DNA of 64,000 bases from Rhynchopus euleeides (lineage: Eukaryota; Euglenozoa; Diplonemea; Diplonemida; Diplonemidae), in the NCBI GenBank assembly GCA_963210315.1, contig OY723265.1:434001-498000 (forward strand), read 5' to 3'. Each line of letters opens with the position of its first letter. Positions within the stretch are counted from its first letter, which is position 1. Below, one piece after another: positions 48,911 through 59,190 of the stretch. Both the position numbers and the translations under genes were made by a program. The notes under the pieces were generated by a model. That model was not told the origin of the DNA and ran no database searches. It saw only the letters and a list, made by a program, of their open reading frames with translations.

Positions 48911-51872
48911 CTGTGTGGGGGTGATGGGGTGGAGCGGGAGATGGGGGGTGGGGGTGTTGTGCAACGAGAACCCAAAGAAAATGACTGTTGGTGCTGCATT
49001 TTCTTCGTTTTGTTACGAACGGTGCCTGATAGTGCCGTGCGTTGCAGGATGCCGAAACGCTGCCACGAGCCTTTTTTTTTTTCGTGCGATAAGCTAGCTT
49101 GTTCCTCCAAAACTCACAAACCCGTCCAAAAAGACGAGATGAGAGGGACCGCCAAAACAGGAGCCGGCGGTACGTAATGTGTTTGTTTGTGCAACCGGGG
49201 TGTTAATCTGCAGAAGGAAGGTGAATGTACTGATAAGGCAGAGAAGCAAATGATGCAGACTACACGCCCACATTGCTGCCACAGCTCCTTTTTAGGCTTA
49301 ACACACTTCTCGCCCGAGCGGGTGATTTGCGCGTTCTACCAAAAAAAAACCCCCCCTATTACCCCCCTTGGCATACGCAACGGCGCTCCATCTCCTTGTT
49401 CCAGTCACCCGACCCCGCCTCAGCGAAGAGGTTGGTCTGAGGCGCAGGCGCCGCGACACGCTGAATCGTCATCCTTCCGAGTGCCTGATGAATAATGCCT
49501 GCAGGTGGGGATAGTGTCTCTCTGTGTGTGTTTGAAACCAGAGTTTGCGTAGCGCACTCAGTCTAGAGTCCTGACCACGCTTGTGTGTGTGTGCCCCACA
49601 AAAGCTTTGAAGCACGCCTGTGCGGCACAGCATAGCAACGCCACGGATTTTGAAAGATACATTCCTTTGCTGTGCCATCCCAGAAACCACTGCATAATCT
49701 GCCCTCTTCACTGCGATACGGCAAGACGACTTACGCCTTTCTGATGCAGGCGTATAAAGAGGAAGTGGGAGGGAGGGTGGTGGTGGGAGTGGGGGGTGGA
49801 GGTGAGTGGTGGAGAGAACCCAAATCGCCTCCCCCACTGCCCCCCCCCGACTGCGGCAGAACATATTTTGACATAGAGTAGACCAGACAGAGTGTACACG
49901 GGAGAACGCGCCCTCTCCCCCCTCCCCTCCTGACACAACTCCCTGCATGTGCCTGCAGCGTCCTCTACCGGAGCTGGGTAGCACTGCCCCCCTTCTTCTG
50001 CACGAATCCCTTCGTCAGGATTGCGTGCCCTTCATTCGATTCCCTGCATATCCAACCCCCCGCCCAACCCCCCAGGAGGGAGCCGGCGGCCTCCCACCGC
50101 CGGGTTGGGGGGAGACCAGCGCAGACCTACACCTGGTTGGAGGTCTGGCTGGAGGGCGGGGTGAAAGGGCGAGGGATGAACGAACGGGGGGTGGGGTGGG
50201 GTGGGGGTGTGAAGATGCTACTTCACATTTGGTTTCCAACCCGCCCGCCCCACGGTAATGTGGCGACCTGTAGGGGGGGGGGGGGGGGAGGGGTAAGTGC
50301 ATTAGGCAAGTTCAAGACAAATAATCTGTCGCGCGCGTGTTTTTTTTAGCGCGTCGTTTTGTTCAAAAACAAAACGGGTTCAGGAAATACATCTGTATTC
50401 TGTTTGGCAGGGGTGTGTGCCCCGGTTGCCAGATGCCTCCATCATGGCCTCTTTCTGGCACCTGCAACCCGCAACCCCTCGTCGCAGGGTAGGCATTCAT
50501 GAGAGTGCCTAGTGTAAATGATAGGGTTCGGTGTCGTGTCGATCACACACGAGCACCTGCTCGTTGATGTGATCTCCTCACACACATAAACCTGTTCTTT
50601 GGAAAGTGTCAGTGGCGTACTATGGTCGGGGCAGGCGGGCGGGGCCAACAAGCCCCGCCCTTCGGACCTCGAGGAAAGAGAAAAGCAATACCGCAGGAGT
50701 CGTGCAGATCGCAACGAACGAACCTCCGATGATACCCCACTGCACACACACCCGGCAGATTCTTGAGGGGGGGAAAGAGTTCTGCTTTGTTGTTCTGGGA
50801 CAGAATCGCATAAAACGGAAGAGTGGTCAATAACGCCCACATTGTAGCCTCTAAGGGGCACTGTGCGAGCTTCACGAACCCATAATATGAGGGTGGTGAA
50901 TAGTAGAGGTCTTCGCTCTGTGCCAAACCGTCCCACTGCAGCGCGCTGCCCGAGGGAAGGCCCCATTGAATGGGGTGAAAATGACGCACATATGGCAGGT
51001 AAACGTACGGCAGTTTTTCACACAGCTCTGACTACGCTGCGCGCTAACCCCCGCTGTGTTGGCAGAACCTAGTCGGTGGCACAGGTAATCATCACTATTT
51101 TCGTTCTTCTCGGGGGCATTGGTTTTGCCACTTACACACCCGCACACACACTCCGTTTGAGGGCGGTTGCAGTGATCCATGGCAGGCGCCCCACGCAAAT
51201 TCAGGGGAGATGTTATTCGTTCCTCAGTTTCGAAGGCCAGCGGCAGGACGGCCGTGTCGCACACATTCTCTTCTCAACTAAGAAGAGCCTTGTTCTTTCG
51301 GAGGGAGGCATGGGATATCCCCAATCTCGGCAAGCCCCCCCAAGAGGGAAAACCATCTCACAGCAAGGTTGGATTTTTCAGGTTTACATATTTTTTTGCA
51401 CCACCTCCAAATGTTCTGCGTTGGCTGCATCGGAAGGGGGGCACCGCCTTTCATTTTCGCAGTGTAGAAACGCGCCGAAAACAAAAAAGCATCTCCTCCC
51501 ACACCCTCCCACCTGCCAACCGTACAACACTGACACCACCACCACCACCACTGCACGGTGAGGAGTGTCCTACACCGGTTTGGCCAGGCAGCCCCCACTC
51601 CAACAAGGGGTTTTGAGACAGAACCAGAAACTCAGAATATTCACGAACATCCTTCTCCTCTCTCTCCCTCTCTCCCCATCGGAACTGAACGGCTAACACA
51701 CAAAAGTTTGAACTCTACCTCAAACCCCCCCCCCCCACCCCACCCAACCCCCACCTTTCAAACCATTTTTCTAGAGTCGCGCAGATCCCACCACGCAGCA
51801 CACGGTGCCACACCACCACACCCACACCCCACCCACAGCCACAACGAAGGTCATTCCCCTCGGCAAGCCGCT
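48911..51872. other. Interval without identified gene; should hold the 5' end of the upstream-described gene
   Basis: Short ORFs on both strands, none with a domain. C10-T/G runs at 49350 and 50273-50289, a T10 near 49073. The 5' exon(s) and promoter of the 47982-48910 gene are expected between 48911 and about 50400. The downstream part has purine-rich repeats. Confidence 0.4.
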
Positions 51873-52771
51873 CTATTGGGTGACGCGGGAGTGCGAGGAG
51901 GAGGCCGCTGGGGAGCGTGGGAAGATCGAAGCCATCACCGAGTTGGAGAGGTTGATGCTGCGGCGCAGGGCTGCCGCGGTGGGGGAGTCGTCAGACATGC
52001 CGTCGGACCGCTGCTGCTCCAGCTCCAGCTCCGAGACACGGAGGAGCAGGTCCTTGTTCCGCTGCCTTAGATCCTCCACTTCGTTCTCCTTCGCCTTCAT
52101 GTCGCCCGCATGCCTCTCCATCAGGTTGCAGCCCTGGCTTTTCATCTGGTCCGCCTTCTCCTGCAGCCGCTTGCGCTCCCGCCGCTCCTTTGCGTGCCCC
52201 CTGCGCTCCTCCTCCAGCTCCGTCGCCAGGCGTTCGATGCGCTTGTCGCCGTTGTCCACCAGCATCCGGAGGTCCTCCGTCTCGAGCAGCTGCAGGTGGT
52301 GCCCCTTGGCGTGGCTTTTTCGTTTCGCCATTTCGCTCTCCACAAGCATCTTGAGCTGGTTTCTGTTGAGATGTTGAGAGGCGATGGGATGAGGTTGGGG
52401 TGGGGGTGGGATGTGCTTTAAAAAAAAGGGTATGCATGGCCTAACTCAAAAAGGCGTAGCGACCGTGCTTCCTTAATTCTTCCTTAATGATGCGTTGACG
52501 CTTCCACCACCCTATAGCCTGCTGCTTTGATGTGGGTGTGGAGCAAATGTTAACACGAAAGAGCAAGACACACAGAAAATTAGCAGGTCGTCGGAATCAC
52601 TCCTAAACTTGAACGCATTATGCATGTGCTTAAAAAGATACGGCGTTGTTTGTGCGCCAAAGGCACTCTCGGCCCACAGCAAGCCTCCCATACCTCGCCA
52701 TCTCAAGGCGGGAGACCTGTGTCACCAGTGCCTTGTTCTCCTCCCTCAGCTCGTCTATCGCCGTCGTGCAG
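51873..52771 (-). CDS. Coiled-coil protein, last two exons (5' end not found)
   Basis: Last exon 51873-52362; preceding exon 52694-52771; intron 331 nt (GTATGG...CAACAG, phase 2). The small exon encodes AIDELREENKALVTQVSRLE, and the junction reads MARNQLKMLVESEM. The last exon continues as coiled coil for ~110 residues (KRIERLATELEEERRGHAKE, RKRLQEKADQMKS, NEVEDLRQRNKDLLLRVSEL) and ends with a Ser/Arg-rich tail. It probably begins further upstream; a Glu/Ser-rich candidate exon (TLKYESASRLEGR) lies near 52910-52950 but phase could not be settled. Flagellar or centrosomal coiled-coil proteins look like this, yet no family is assigned. Confidence 0.6.
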
Positions 52772-54115
52772 CTGCATGCTGAACACGCTTGCAGCGGGCC
52801 CTGCCCCATGGCCTCCTCTGACTTTCACTCCCCACAGCACTGCACGGCCTTGCTGTACTGTGCGTGTTGCAGGGGACGACGCAACGCACCCACGCCTGCG
52901 CCCCTCCAGCCTACTGGCGGACTCGTACTTCAGTGTGGAAGTGTGTGCGTGCAAGTGGTGGTGTGGGGGGTCCTGTTCAACTGTCGAACGGTGGCTCCTC
53001 CAAACACCCAAAAGAGGGGGGGGGGGTAAAGAGTAGAATGTAGAATTGATTGTTCCACAAAAGAGGGGGGGGGGTAGTGAAAAGAGGGGGGGGGGGCAGC
53101 AGGGCGTGCCTGGTGTCAGTGAGACCTAGTTGGTGGTGCTGCGGTGGTGGTGGTTGGTTGGGAGGGGCTGTAAGGATAACGGGAGTGGGGAGGGGGGTTG
53201 GGAGGGGGAGGGGGGGTGGAGTCACAGTCTTTGGTACTTGCATTGATCTGCACTGTACTTCTGTTGCAGGGCAGTTCACGTGTTGCGTATCGCTGAATGT
53301 TCTGGACAAACTGTTCTCCCGTGGGAATCGTAACCTGCACACCACTTCGAATGGCGTGCGTGGGCGGGCCCTCACGGGGTGCCGTGCGCAAAGGTTTGCA
53401 AGCTGTCGGTACCGCTGTCAGGCCTTCTGATTTCTTGCCCCCCCTCCTTGTTCCTCCATGCATGCGCCGCTGCTTCCCGGACTGCCGAGACTGCAGTGCG
53501 GGGCCAGGGCACGCTAGAAGATGGCGAGGGGCGGAGATGGGAGGCCGGATGCAGCACATGCAGTGCCACACACGCCAGCGTACACACGGCAGCGGGATAA
53601 GCACAGCAGCCCAGCACCGTGCTGTGCCGCTGTGCCCCCCGCTGCCAAAGGTTCTGCCACAGTTGCGGCGGGTGGACATTCGTCCTCGTAAATTAGAACG
53701 TGTGCTTGGATGAAAGTTGGAGAAGTGCAAGAGATGCAAAAACACAGACACTCAAGCTGAGGTCTCGAATTGAAATAGCCCGGCACATCGCACAGGACGC
53801 GCAATTTGCAGGCGATGTGTGGGTTTGCGGGTGTGGGCGACCCCATCCGTCCAAAGAAGGTAGCTATATCGGGTCGTGAGACACGCACGGCACGCACGCA
53901 GAAAATATGACAACGCAAAGAGACAAGAGAGGGCGGAGCGGAGAGGGCAGAGAGGATCTCCGCAGAAGGGTTGGCACCCCTTCGCGGTTGCTCTCTGCTC
54001 TTCCAGCAGCGCGAGTTCGATATTCCTTGTTACAATGTGCACCGGCACAGGGGGGCCTGTGCGGCGCAGCCCCAAGCTCCAAGCTCTCAGCGGCCCGCAC
54101 TCAAGTCACGCTGAG
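52772..54115. other. Interval with possible upstream exons of the coiled-coil gene
   Basis: Minus-strand stretches such as TIPTGEQFVQNIQRYATREL (about 53270-53330, after GTGCAG) may be exons but were not joined confidently. G runs at 53020-53028, 53067-53095 and 53205-53219. No plus-strand gene. Confidence 0.4.
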
Positions 54116-57100
54116 CTACAGCACCGACGCATGCCCATCCGGGCACCTCGCAATGCAGCAGGGACTCCCTTCGCTCGACGTCCCACACTTGCCCGCACCA
54201 AGCGACGGGCACGTGTCCGTGGGGGAGAGGGACCCCTGCATGCACCACTCCAGTGTGTACTTCTTGTTCCCCGCATCGTACGCCACCGACACAAGGTGGA
54301 CGTGTGCGCTGGCAGTCGCCGTCGTCACCGTCAGGGCCGTCACCGCCCCGGAGCGCAGCGCCGCTGCGTCCTGCGGCGTCAGCAGCACCTTGTGCGAGTG
54401 CCCGCCGCCCCCGCCCAGCGTCAGCTCCACACTGGAGGCTGCGCTGCGCTTCTCGGCGATAACAGCCGCGACGCTCGGATCCGCACTGTTGACGAGCAGC
54501 TCCTGCAGCGCCTTCACCTCCTTCCACGTCGAAGACCCGTGCTCGTGGATGGGCATGATGGGGTAGCGCTGCCGCACACTCCCCACACCCGCAACCTTGG
54601 GGAAGATGATCCAGTGCCCGCTGGCACGTGTCGCCACCACCTGCCCCGCCTTGTTGCGCACGTACGTCGCCCCGCCCGACGTGTCGGCAGGGTCCACCTC
54701 CGCCCCGTCCTGATCCGCTGCGAAGAACTCCAACGGGGTGCGGAAGAACCGCTTGCGTGACGATCCGACCACAGGGTCCTTCTGGTCGCCCCCCCCAGGC
54801 GCCGCCCCGTCCGCGCTGTACGCAATGCCGTGCGGGTTCCAGTGCGTCAGCGGGGTGGTGTAGATCACCTCCAGCGGCATGGCGTACGTCCACCGCTGCG
54901 TCCAGCACTTTGTGTACACGCACATCTTATCCGGGTGCGGCCCCTCCCCCACCTCCCCTGCCGGGCGGTTCTTCCACGCGCACTTCGCACCCGACGCGTC
55001 GGCCGACAGGCTCCCCGGACCCCACCTCGCCTGCCCCGTGCAGCTGGCGCTGGTCTTCAGGGCCTCGCACACGCTCTTGCGCGCCGTGTCCTTGCTGTCT
55101 GCGTACGTCGCCAGGTCGTCGGCAAACGAGATGCACGCCTCCTGCGGGACCACCTTCGGGTGCGTCGTCTGCGCCGCAAACATGTAGTCGTTGAATCCGC
55201 GCTTCTGCGACTGCCGCCCCATCGCGTCCGGTGTCGTCACCGCCCCCTGCCTGCTGTAGAAGGCTGTGTTCAGCGGCCCGCTCCCGTTTGCGTTGACCGT
55301 CAGCGGGCCCAGCGACGCGTCGCGCAGCACCGCCTGCGGGCCGTCGAACCCCGGCACCTCCTGCATCAGCTCGTCGATGAACTCCATCGGCCCCGTCCGC
55401 CCCTTCGGCCACGGGTCCGAGGACCGGTACTTGCTGCTGGCCGTCGGGTTCAGCTCAAACAGGGCGCGCGTCGACTTCGCCAGCTTCGCCCGCGTCAGCG
55501 GCGTAGCCGCGTTCAGCTGCACGTGCAGGTCGTTCCGCACGCGCAGGCGCGACGTCGGCAGCTTCTGCTTCACCGGGGCGCACTTGATCCGGTAGAACCA
55601 CTGCGCCATCTTCGGCTCGAACGTCTCCCCCGCCTGCGCCTCCACCATGTCGCGGAACGCCGTCGGCAGGTACGGCAGGTTCTCGTCCAGCTGCTTCTGC
55701 CCACTGGCAGCGCGGAAGTGCACCTTGTCCGTCAGGTCGCGCCACGAGTTTGCCGCGATGTGGTGCCGGTCCGACGCGAACGGCTCCGACACCCCGTCCG
55801 ACGCCTCCGCCCACGTCCCCTCCATGTAGCACAGGTTGGGCTTGAAGTAGTTCTCGTAGTCCGCACGCACCGACGTGTCCTGCTTCAGGAAGGCGCGGAA
55901 GTACTCGCGCATCTCCGCCACCTGCTGCGCCACCGTCCCCTTCACGCTGGGCGGCACTCCCGGCATGGCGAGCAGGCGCGACGGGGGCGGCCACGCCTTC
56001 GTGTACTGCGCAGGCGTCTGCGTGGGGTCCGCCTCCTCCAGCGAGTAATCGTTGTGGCGCGTCGTGAACTGCACCCCGTTCAGCACAGCCCCCGTCTCCC
56101 CCATCCCGATGGTGTACTGGAAGTCGGCGTGGTTGTGGATGTTCCCGGGGCCCGACCCGACGTAGCTCTCCTGGTTGTACGCCTCTGTCCCCTGCTCGAA
56201 GGAGCGCACCACCGTCAGCCCGCCGTTCCCCTCCGACCGCAGCCGCTCCTGCGTGCGCATCTCGGAGGACACGAGCTGCCGCCCGATGGCGCCGACCACC
56301 CCCTTCAGCTTGCCCACGGTCTTCTGCAGCTGCTCCTGTGTTTGTGCTGGGGGGGCAGCTGCCTGTGCCTCGCCCAGGCGCGCGCGTGGCACCTCGTCAC
56401 CGTCACCGCCGTCGCGGTCGTGGTAGTGGTCGTGGTCGTCGTGCCCGAAGTGTGACGCATCGTACAGCGGGCACTCGGCCAGCACCTCCGCCGTCGGGTC
56501 CAGCACCACCACCTGCAGCTTCACCCCAGCACCCCACCCCGCAGGCATCCCGTGGTGCGGCACCAGCGGGTCCCAGCACTGCTGCTTCCGGTCCACCCCG
56601 TCCGCCCCCTCCGTGTCGGACGCGAAGAAGTACACCCCGGCACGCCCCAGCGTGTACGAGAAGTTCCGCCCCGCCTGCTCCGCAGCAGACAGCGCCTCAC
56701 GCCCCGCCAGCAGCGTCGCCCCTGTGAAGTCGCAGTGCCGGAACGCCTGCTCGTCCTTCAGCAGGTGCACGTTCTGCAGCTGACCCCCGCTGCGGAAGAA
56801 CACAAGCGTGTCGCCCGCATAGGCGTACAGAGGCTCGCGCAGCATCCCCGCGCCCCACGTGCACCCCGGGTCTGCCACCGCCCTGTGCGTCGCCGCCGCC
56901 CCTGCCGTGCACACGTCATCCATTAGGTCGTCTGTGCGCGTGTACCGCGTCACAGGGATGTACACGGATGTCACGGTCGGTGCCACCGCACAGTACCCGT
57001 GCCGCGCACGCCCGTTTGCCGCCACCGCTGTGCGCAGCTCCGCCAGCTGCCCCGCCAGCTCTGCGAGCACCCCCTCCACCGCTGCGATGCGGTCTGCGTC

Positions 57101-57169
57101 ACCGGCCCCTGCTGCCCACGCACAGCACAGCAGCAGGGCCGCTGCGCGGAGCCCGCACGGCACGCCCAT
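54116..57169 (-). CDS. Large secreted cupredoxin-like protein, 1017 aa
   Basis: ATG at 57167-57169 opens a clear signal peptide (MGVPCGLRAAALLLCCAWAA, cleavage near 23). A short coiled coil follows (24-52). Residues ~110-225 look like a phytocyanin/cupredoxin domain: AYAGDTLVFF, NVHLL (H135), CDFTGATLL, GVYFFASDTEG, then QCW (C198), HHGM (H205/H206, M208) and VKLQVVV, i.e. type-1 copper order His...Cys...His..Met. A His/Asp-rich linker (HFGHDDHDHYHDRD, ~240-253) and a second helix (~270-320) precede a ~500-residue region with NIHNHADFQYTIGMGETGAV, HNDYSLEE, WFYRIKCAP, FNDYMFAAQTTHP, several paired cysteines and MPLEVIYTTPLTHWNPHGI. The last ~110 residues contain GGGGHSHKVLL...ASAHVHLVSV, a HSHxV-type beta motif. 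I know no family with this full order. It is probably an extracellular or cell-surface metal-binding protein; enzymatic activity is undetermined. Single exon, strong GC-ending codon bias. Confidence 0.8.
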   Translation of the reverse strand: MGVPCGLRAAALLLCCAWAAGAGDADRIAAVEGVLAELAGQLAELRTAVAANGRARHGYCAVAPTVTSVYIPVTRYTRTDDLMDDVCTAGAAATHRAVADPGCTWGAGMLREPLYAYAGDTLVFFRSGGQLQNVHLLKDEQAFRHCDFTGATLLAGREALSAAEQAGRNFSYTLGRAGVYFFASDTEGADGVDRKQQCWDPLVPHHGMPAGWGAGVKLQVVVLDPTAEVLAECPLYDASHFGHDDHDHYHDRDGGDGDEVPRARLGEAQAAAPPAQTQEQLQKTVGKLKGVVGAIGRQLVSSEMRTQERLRSEGNGGLTVVRSFEQGTEAYNQESYVGSGPGNIHNHADFQYTIGMGETGAVLNGVQFTTRHNDYSLEEADPTQTPAQYTKAWPPPSRLLAMPGVPPSVKGTVAQQVAEMREYFRAFLKQDTSVRADYENYFKPNLCYMEGTWAEASDGVSEPFASDRHHIAANSWRDLTDKVHFRAASGQKQLDENLPYLPTAFRDMVEAQAGETFEPKMAQWFYRIKCAPVKQKLPTSRLRVRNDLHVQLNAATPLTRAKLAKSTRALFELNPTASSKYRSSDPWPKGRTGPMEFIDELMQEVPGFDGPQAVLRDASLGPLTVNANGSGPLNTAFYSRQGAVTTPDAMGRQSQKRGFNDYMFAAQTTHPKVVPQEACISFADDLATYADSKDTARKSVCEALKTSASCTGQARWGPGSLSADASGAKCAWKNRPAGEVGEGPHPDKMCVYTKCWTQRWTYAMPLEVIYTTPLTHWNPHGIAYSADGAAPGGGDQKDPVVGSSRKRFFRTPLEFFAADQDGAEVDPADTSGGATYVRNKAGQVVATRASGHWIIFPKVAGVGSVRQRYPIMPIHEHGSSTWKEVKALQELLVNSADPSVAAVIAEKRSAASSVELTLGGGGGHSHKVLLTPQDAAALRSGAVTALTVTTATASAHVHLVSVAYDAGNKKYTLEWCMQGSLSPTDTCPSLGAGKCGTSSEGSPCCIARCPDGHASVL

Positions 57170-58141
57170 TGTGGGGTGTGGCGTGGTCCTTCCCTCTTTG
57201 CCTGGGCTGGGGCCGCCTTCTGTGTGCTGCCTGCGAGAATGGGTGATGCTCTTGAGAGTCGTGTGTGGTGTCAAAGGCGCCTCATTATCGATGCAGTGAG
57301 TCACTGACCGGACTCGTCAGCAAATGTAGAAGCCATGCGAGAGAACGACAGCGAGCCGTGAAGAAAGACCTGGACACTTCCAGGGGGTCCCCCCTGCCTT
57401 CCCACCTCGGCATATGAGCGTGTGGGATAGTGATTACGCCGGAACACCCTCCAAAGAAATCCCACCCCCCCTTTGCCGCCCCCACTGGGCCGCACCAACA
57501 AGACCACCAACACGCGCCTCCCTCCCCACCCATGGGTGACGCATCTTCGAGCGCACATCGCGCCCCACCCCATTCGTTACATCGGCAGGGTCGTGCAGAA
57601 GGTTGCAGAGTATGGGCAGGCAACATCGTGCTTGCTGTCACGGTTTCCTCCACCGGGGTTCCGTGCCGTTGCCGCAACGTATGGTGCCTCCGACACCCCA
57701 AGCAGTGGACAAGGCACTGCGTGACTGTTTTCTGTTCTCTCGTGTGCCGCCTGCGGGGCAGCCCGATGGGTTTGACAGAGACGCCACCCACACAAGACCA
57801 CCCGCGCCCCCCCCTACCCGCCCCTCCCCACGCATCTCTCCCACTGTCGAGCGCAGCACCGCACGATGTGCCTGAGATGCGACCCCCACTCCGCTGGCAA
57901 GCCGTGCTGGAGAGCACCTCGTTTGACCAGCACGAGGCAAATCGCTGTGTCACTGCCCTTTGACGTGGCGAGCCGAGAAGCCTCTCAGTCCACAGACTGG
58001 AACGCGCAGAAGAGCTGCAGCTGTCCCCACAGCCGACTGGGGTACAGAGGGGTCACACACGCCTCGGGTGGTGGGTGGCTAGGATTTCGCGCAGAGGGTC
58101 CACCCACCTTGAAACGTGGTCATCACACAAGACGCAGCCCC
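57170..58141. other. Intergenic, no gene accepted
   Basis: Open frames on both strands (222 aa minus, 177 aa plus) overlap and lack domains; the end of the plus one (RPPLRWQAVLESTSFDQHEA) looks exon-like but is isolated. No clear promoter motif. Confidence 0.4.
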
Positions 58142-59190
58142 TCAGCTCGGTCGCGGCTGCCGGACAGATGTCGATGGATAGGCACGGACGATCTTCACCT
58201 CGTCCAGGGGCCTGTCTGTCTTGGGGTCGGTGGGGACGGCCCCCATCCGCTTCAGCACGCGCAGCCCACGCACGACCCTGCCGAAAATGGTGTGCTTCCC
58301 GTCGAGCCAGTCGGTCGGCGCCAGCGTGATGAAGAACTGCGACCCGTTCGTGCCAGGCCCGCTGTTTGCCATCGACACGATCCCCGCCCCTGAGTGGCGC
58401 AGCATGCGCGTCACCTCATCGGGGAACGGCTCCCCCCAGCAGGAACGCCCGCCACGCCCGGTGCCAGTGGGGTCGCCCAGCTGCACCATGAAGTCCGATA
58501 TGATGCGATGCGATACGGTGTTGTCGTAGTATCTACAGCGGGGGGGGGTGGTTGGTGCCGTGTGGGGTGGGGGGGGAGCCAGCATGGGGAAGCGAGGAAG
58601 CAAAGAAGAGGACGGGAACCCCCCTGGGGATTGCCTCAGGGGGCAGGGGGGGGATGGGTAATAGATCAACAGTCGGAAAAATACAAAGGCTCGTCTCAAC
58701 ACACATAACACACACACACACACACACACCCGGGCACCAGCACCAGAAATATCACTGTGCCAGGAGTCGGGGCAGGTCAGGGCAGGGCAACATACTTTCG
58801 GCTGACAAGAGTCATAAAGTTCTCGACAGCTCGTGGGGCGTAGTCAGGGTAGAACTCGATCTGCACAGGGGGGGGGGGGGGATTTGATCGTCGAGAGTGA
58901 ATGGAGAAGTAAGTCACCCAGCACCTTCTTGCAATGTTAGTCCTTTTTGTAGTCACTACACCAGATATGTTGTACAAGGCAGAGCAATGCACAATGGGAG
59001 GGGGTGGGGGATAAGGCCGGCGTGGTGTTGCGAGAGGGACATTTGCCTGGCAGACACAGGGCTGAGTGCGTTGCTCCGCAAAAAAAGCTGAGGGAAGGGG
59101 GGCTGGAGGGGTGCATGGCAAAGAAGAACATACCTCAATCTCACCCATGCTGGTCTCCAGCACAACTGTTTTCTGTGTCACCGCAGCCAT
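58142..59190 (-). CDS. PPIL1: PPIL1-type cyclophilin (peptidyl-prolyl cis-trans isomerase), three exons
   Basis: Spliceosome-associated cyclophilin. Exons 59134-59190, 58796-58860, 58142-58532; introns 273 nt (GTATGT...TGCAG, phase 0) and 263 nt (GTATGT...TGTAG, phase 2). The joined protein has 170 aa; human PPIL1 has 166. Start MAAVTQKTVVLETSMGEIE, then FYPDYAPRAVENFMTLV, HRIISDFMVQLGDPTGTGRG with the catalytic Arg of HRII and the FMVQ-type active-site strand, GIVSMANSGPGTNGSQFFIT, the Trp/His of WLDGKHTIFGRV, and the PPIL1-typical end DRPLDEVKIVRAYPS. Active-site residues are kept, so the isomerase should work. The ATG at 59188-59190 follows CTTCAGCACC. Intron 1 contains a copy of dispersed repeat K, showing that the repeat inserts into introns. 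Confidence 0.95.
58881..58936 (+). repeat. Dispersed repeat K, copy 3, inside a PPIL1 intron
   Basis: GATTTGATCGTCGAGAGTGA, ATGGAGAAGTAAGTCACCCA, GCACCTTCTTGCAATG after a G14 run. It shares its first half with copy 2 and its second half with copy 1. Confidence 0.75.

Noticed and set aside
54830..56455. 541-codon plus-strand ORF
   Set aside because: Antisense shadow of the 1017-aa cupredoxin-like gene: Arg/Leu/His-rich product, no domain; produced by GC-rich third positions of the real frame.
57285..57963. Overlapping 222-codon minus and 177-codon plus ORFs
   Set aside because: Neither shows a domain or stable composition; left as intergenic with low confidence.
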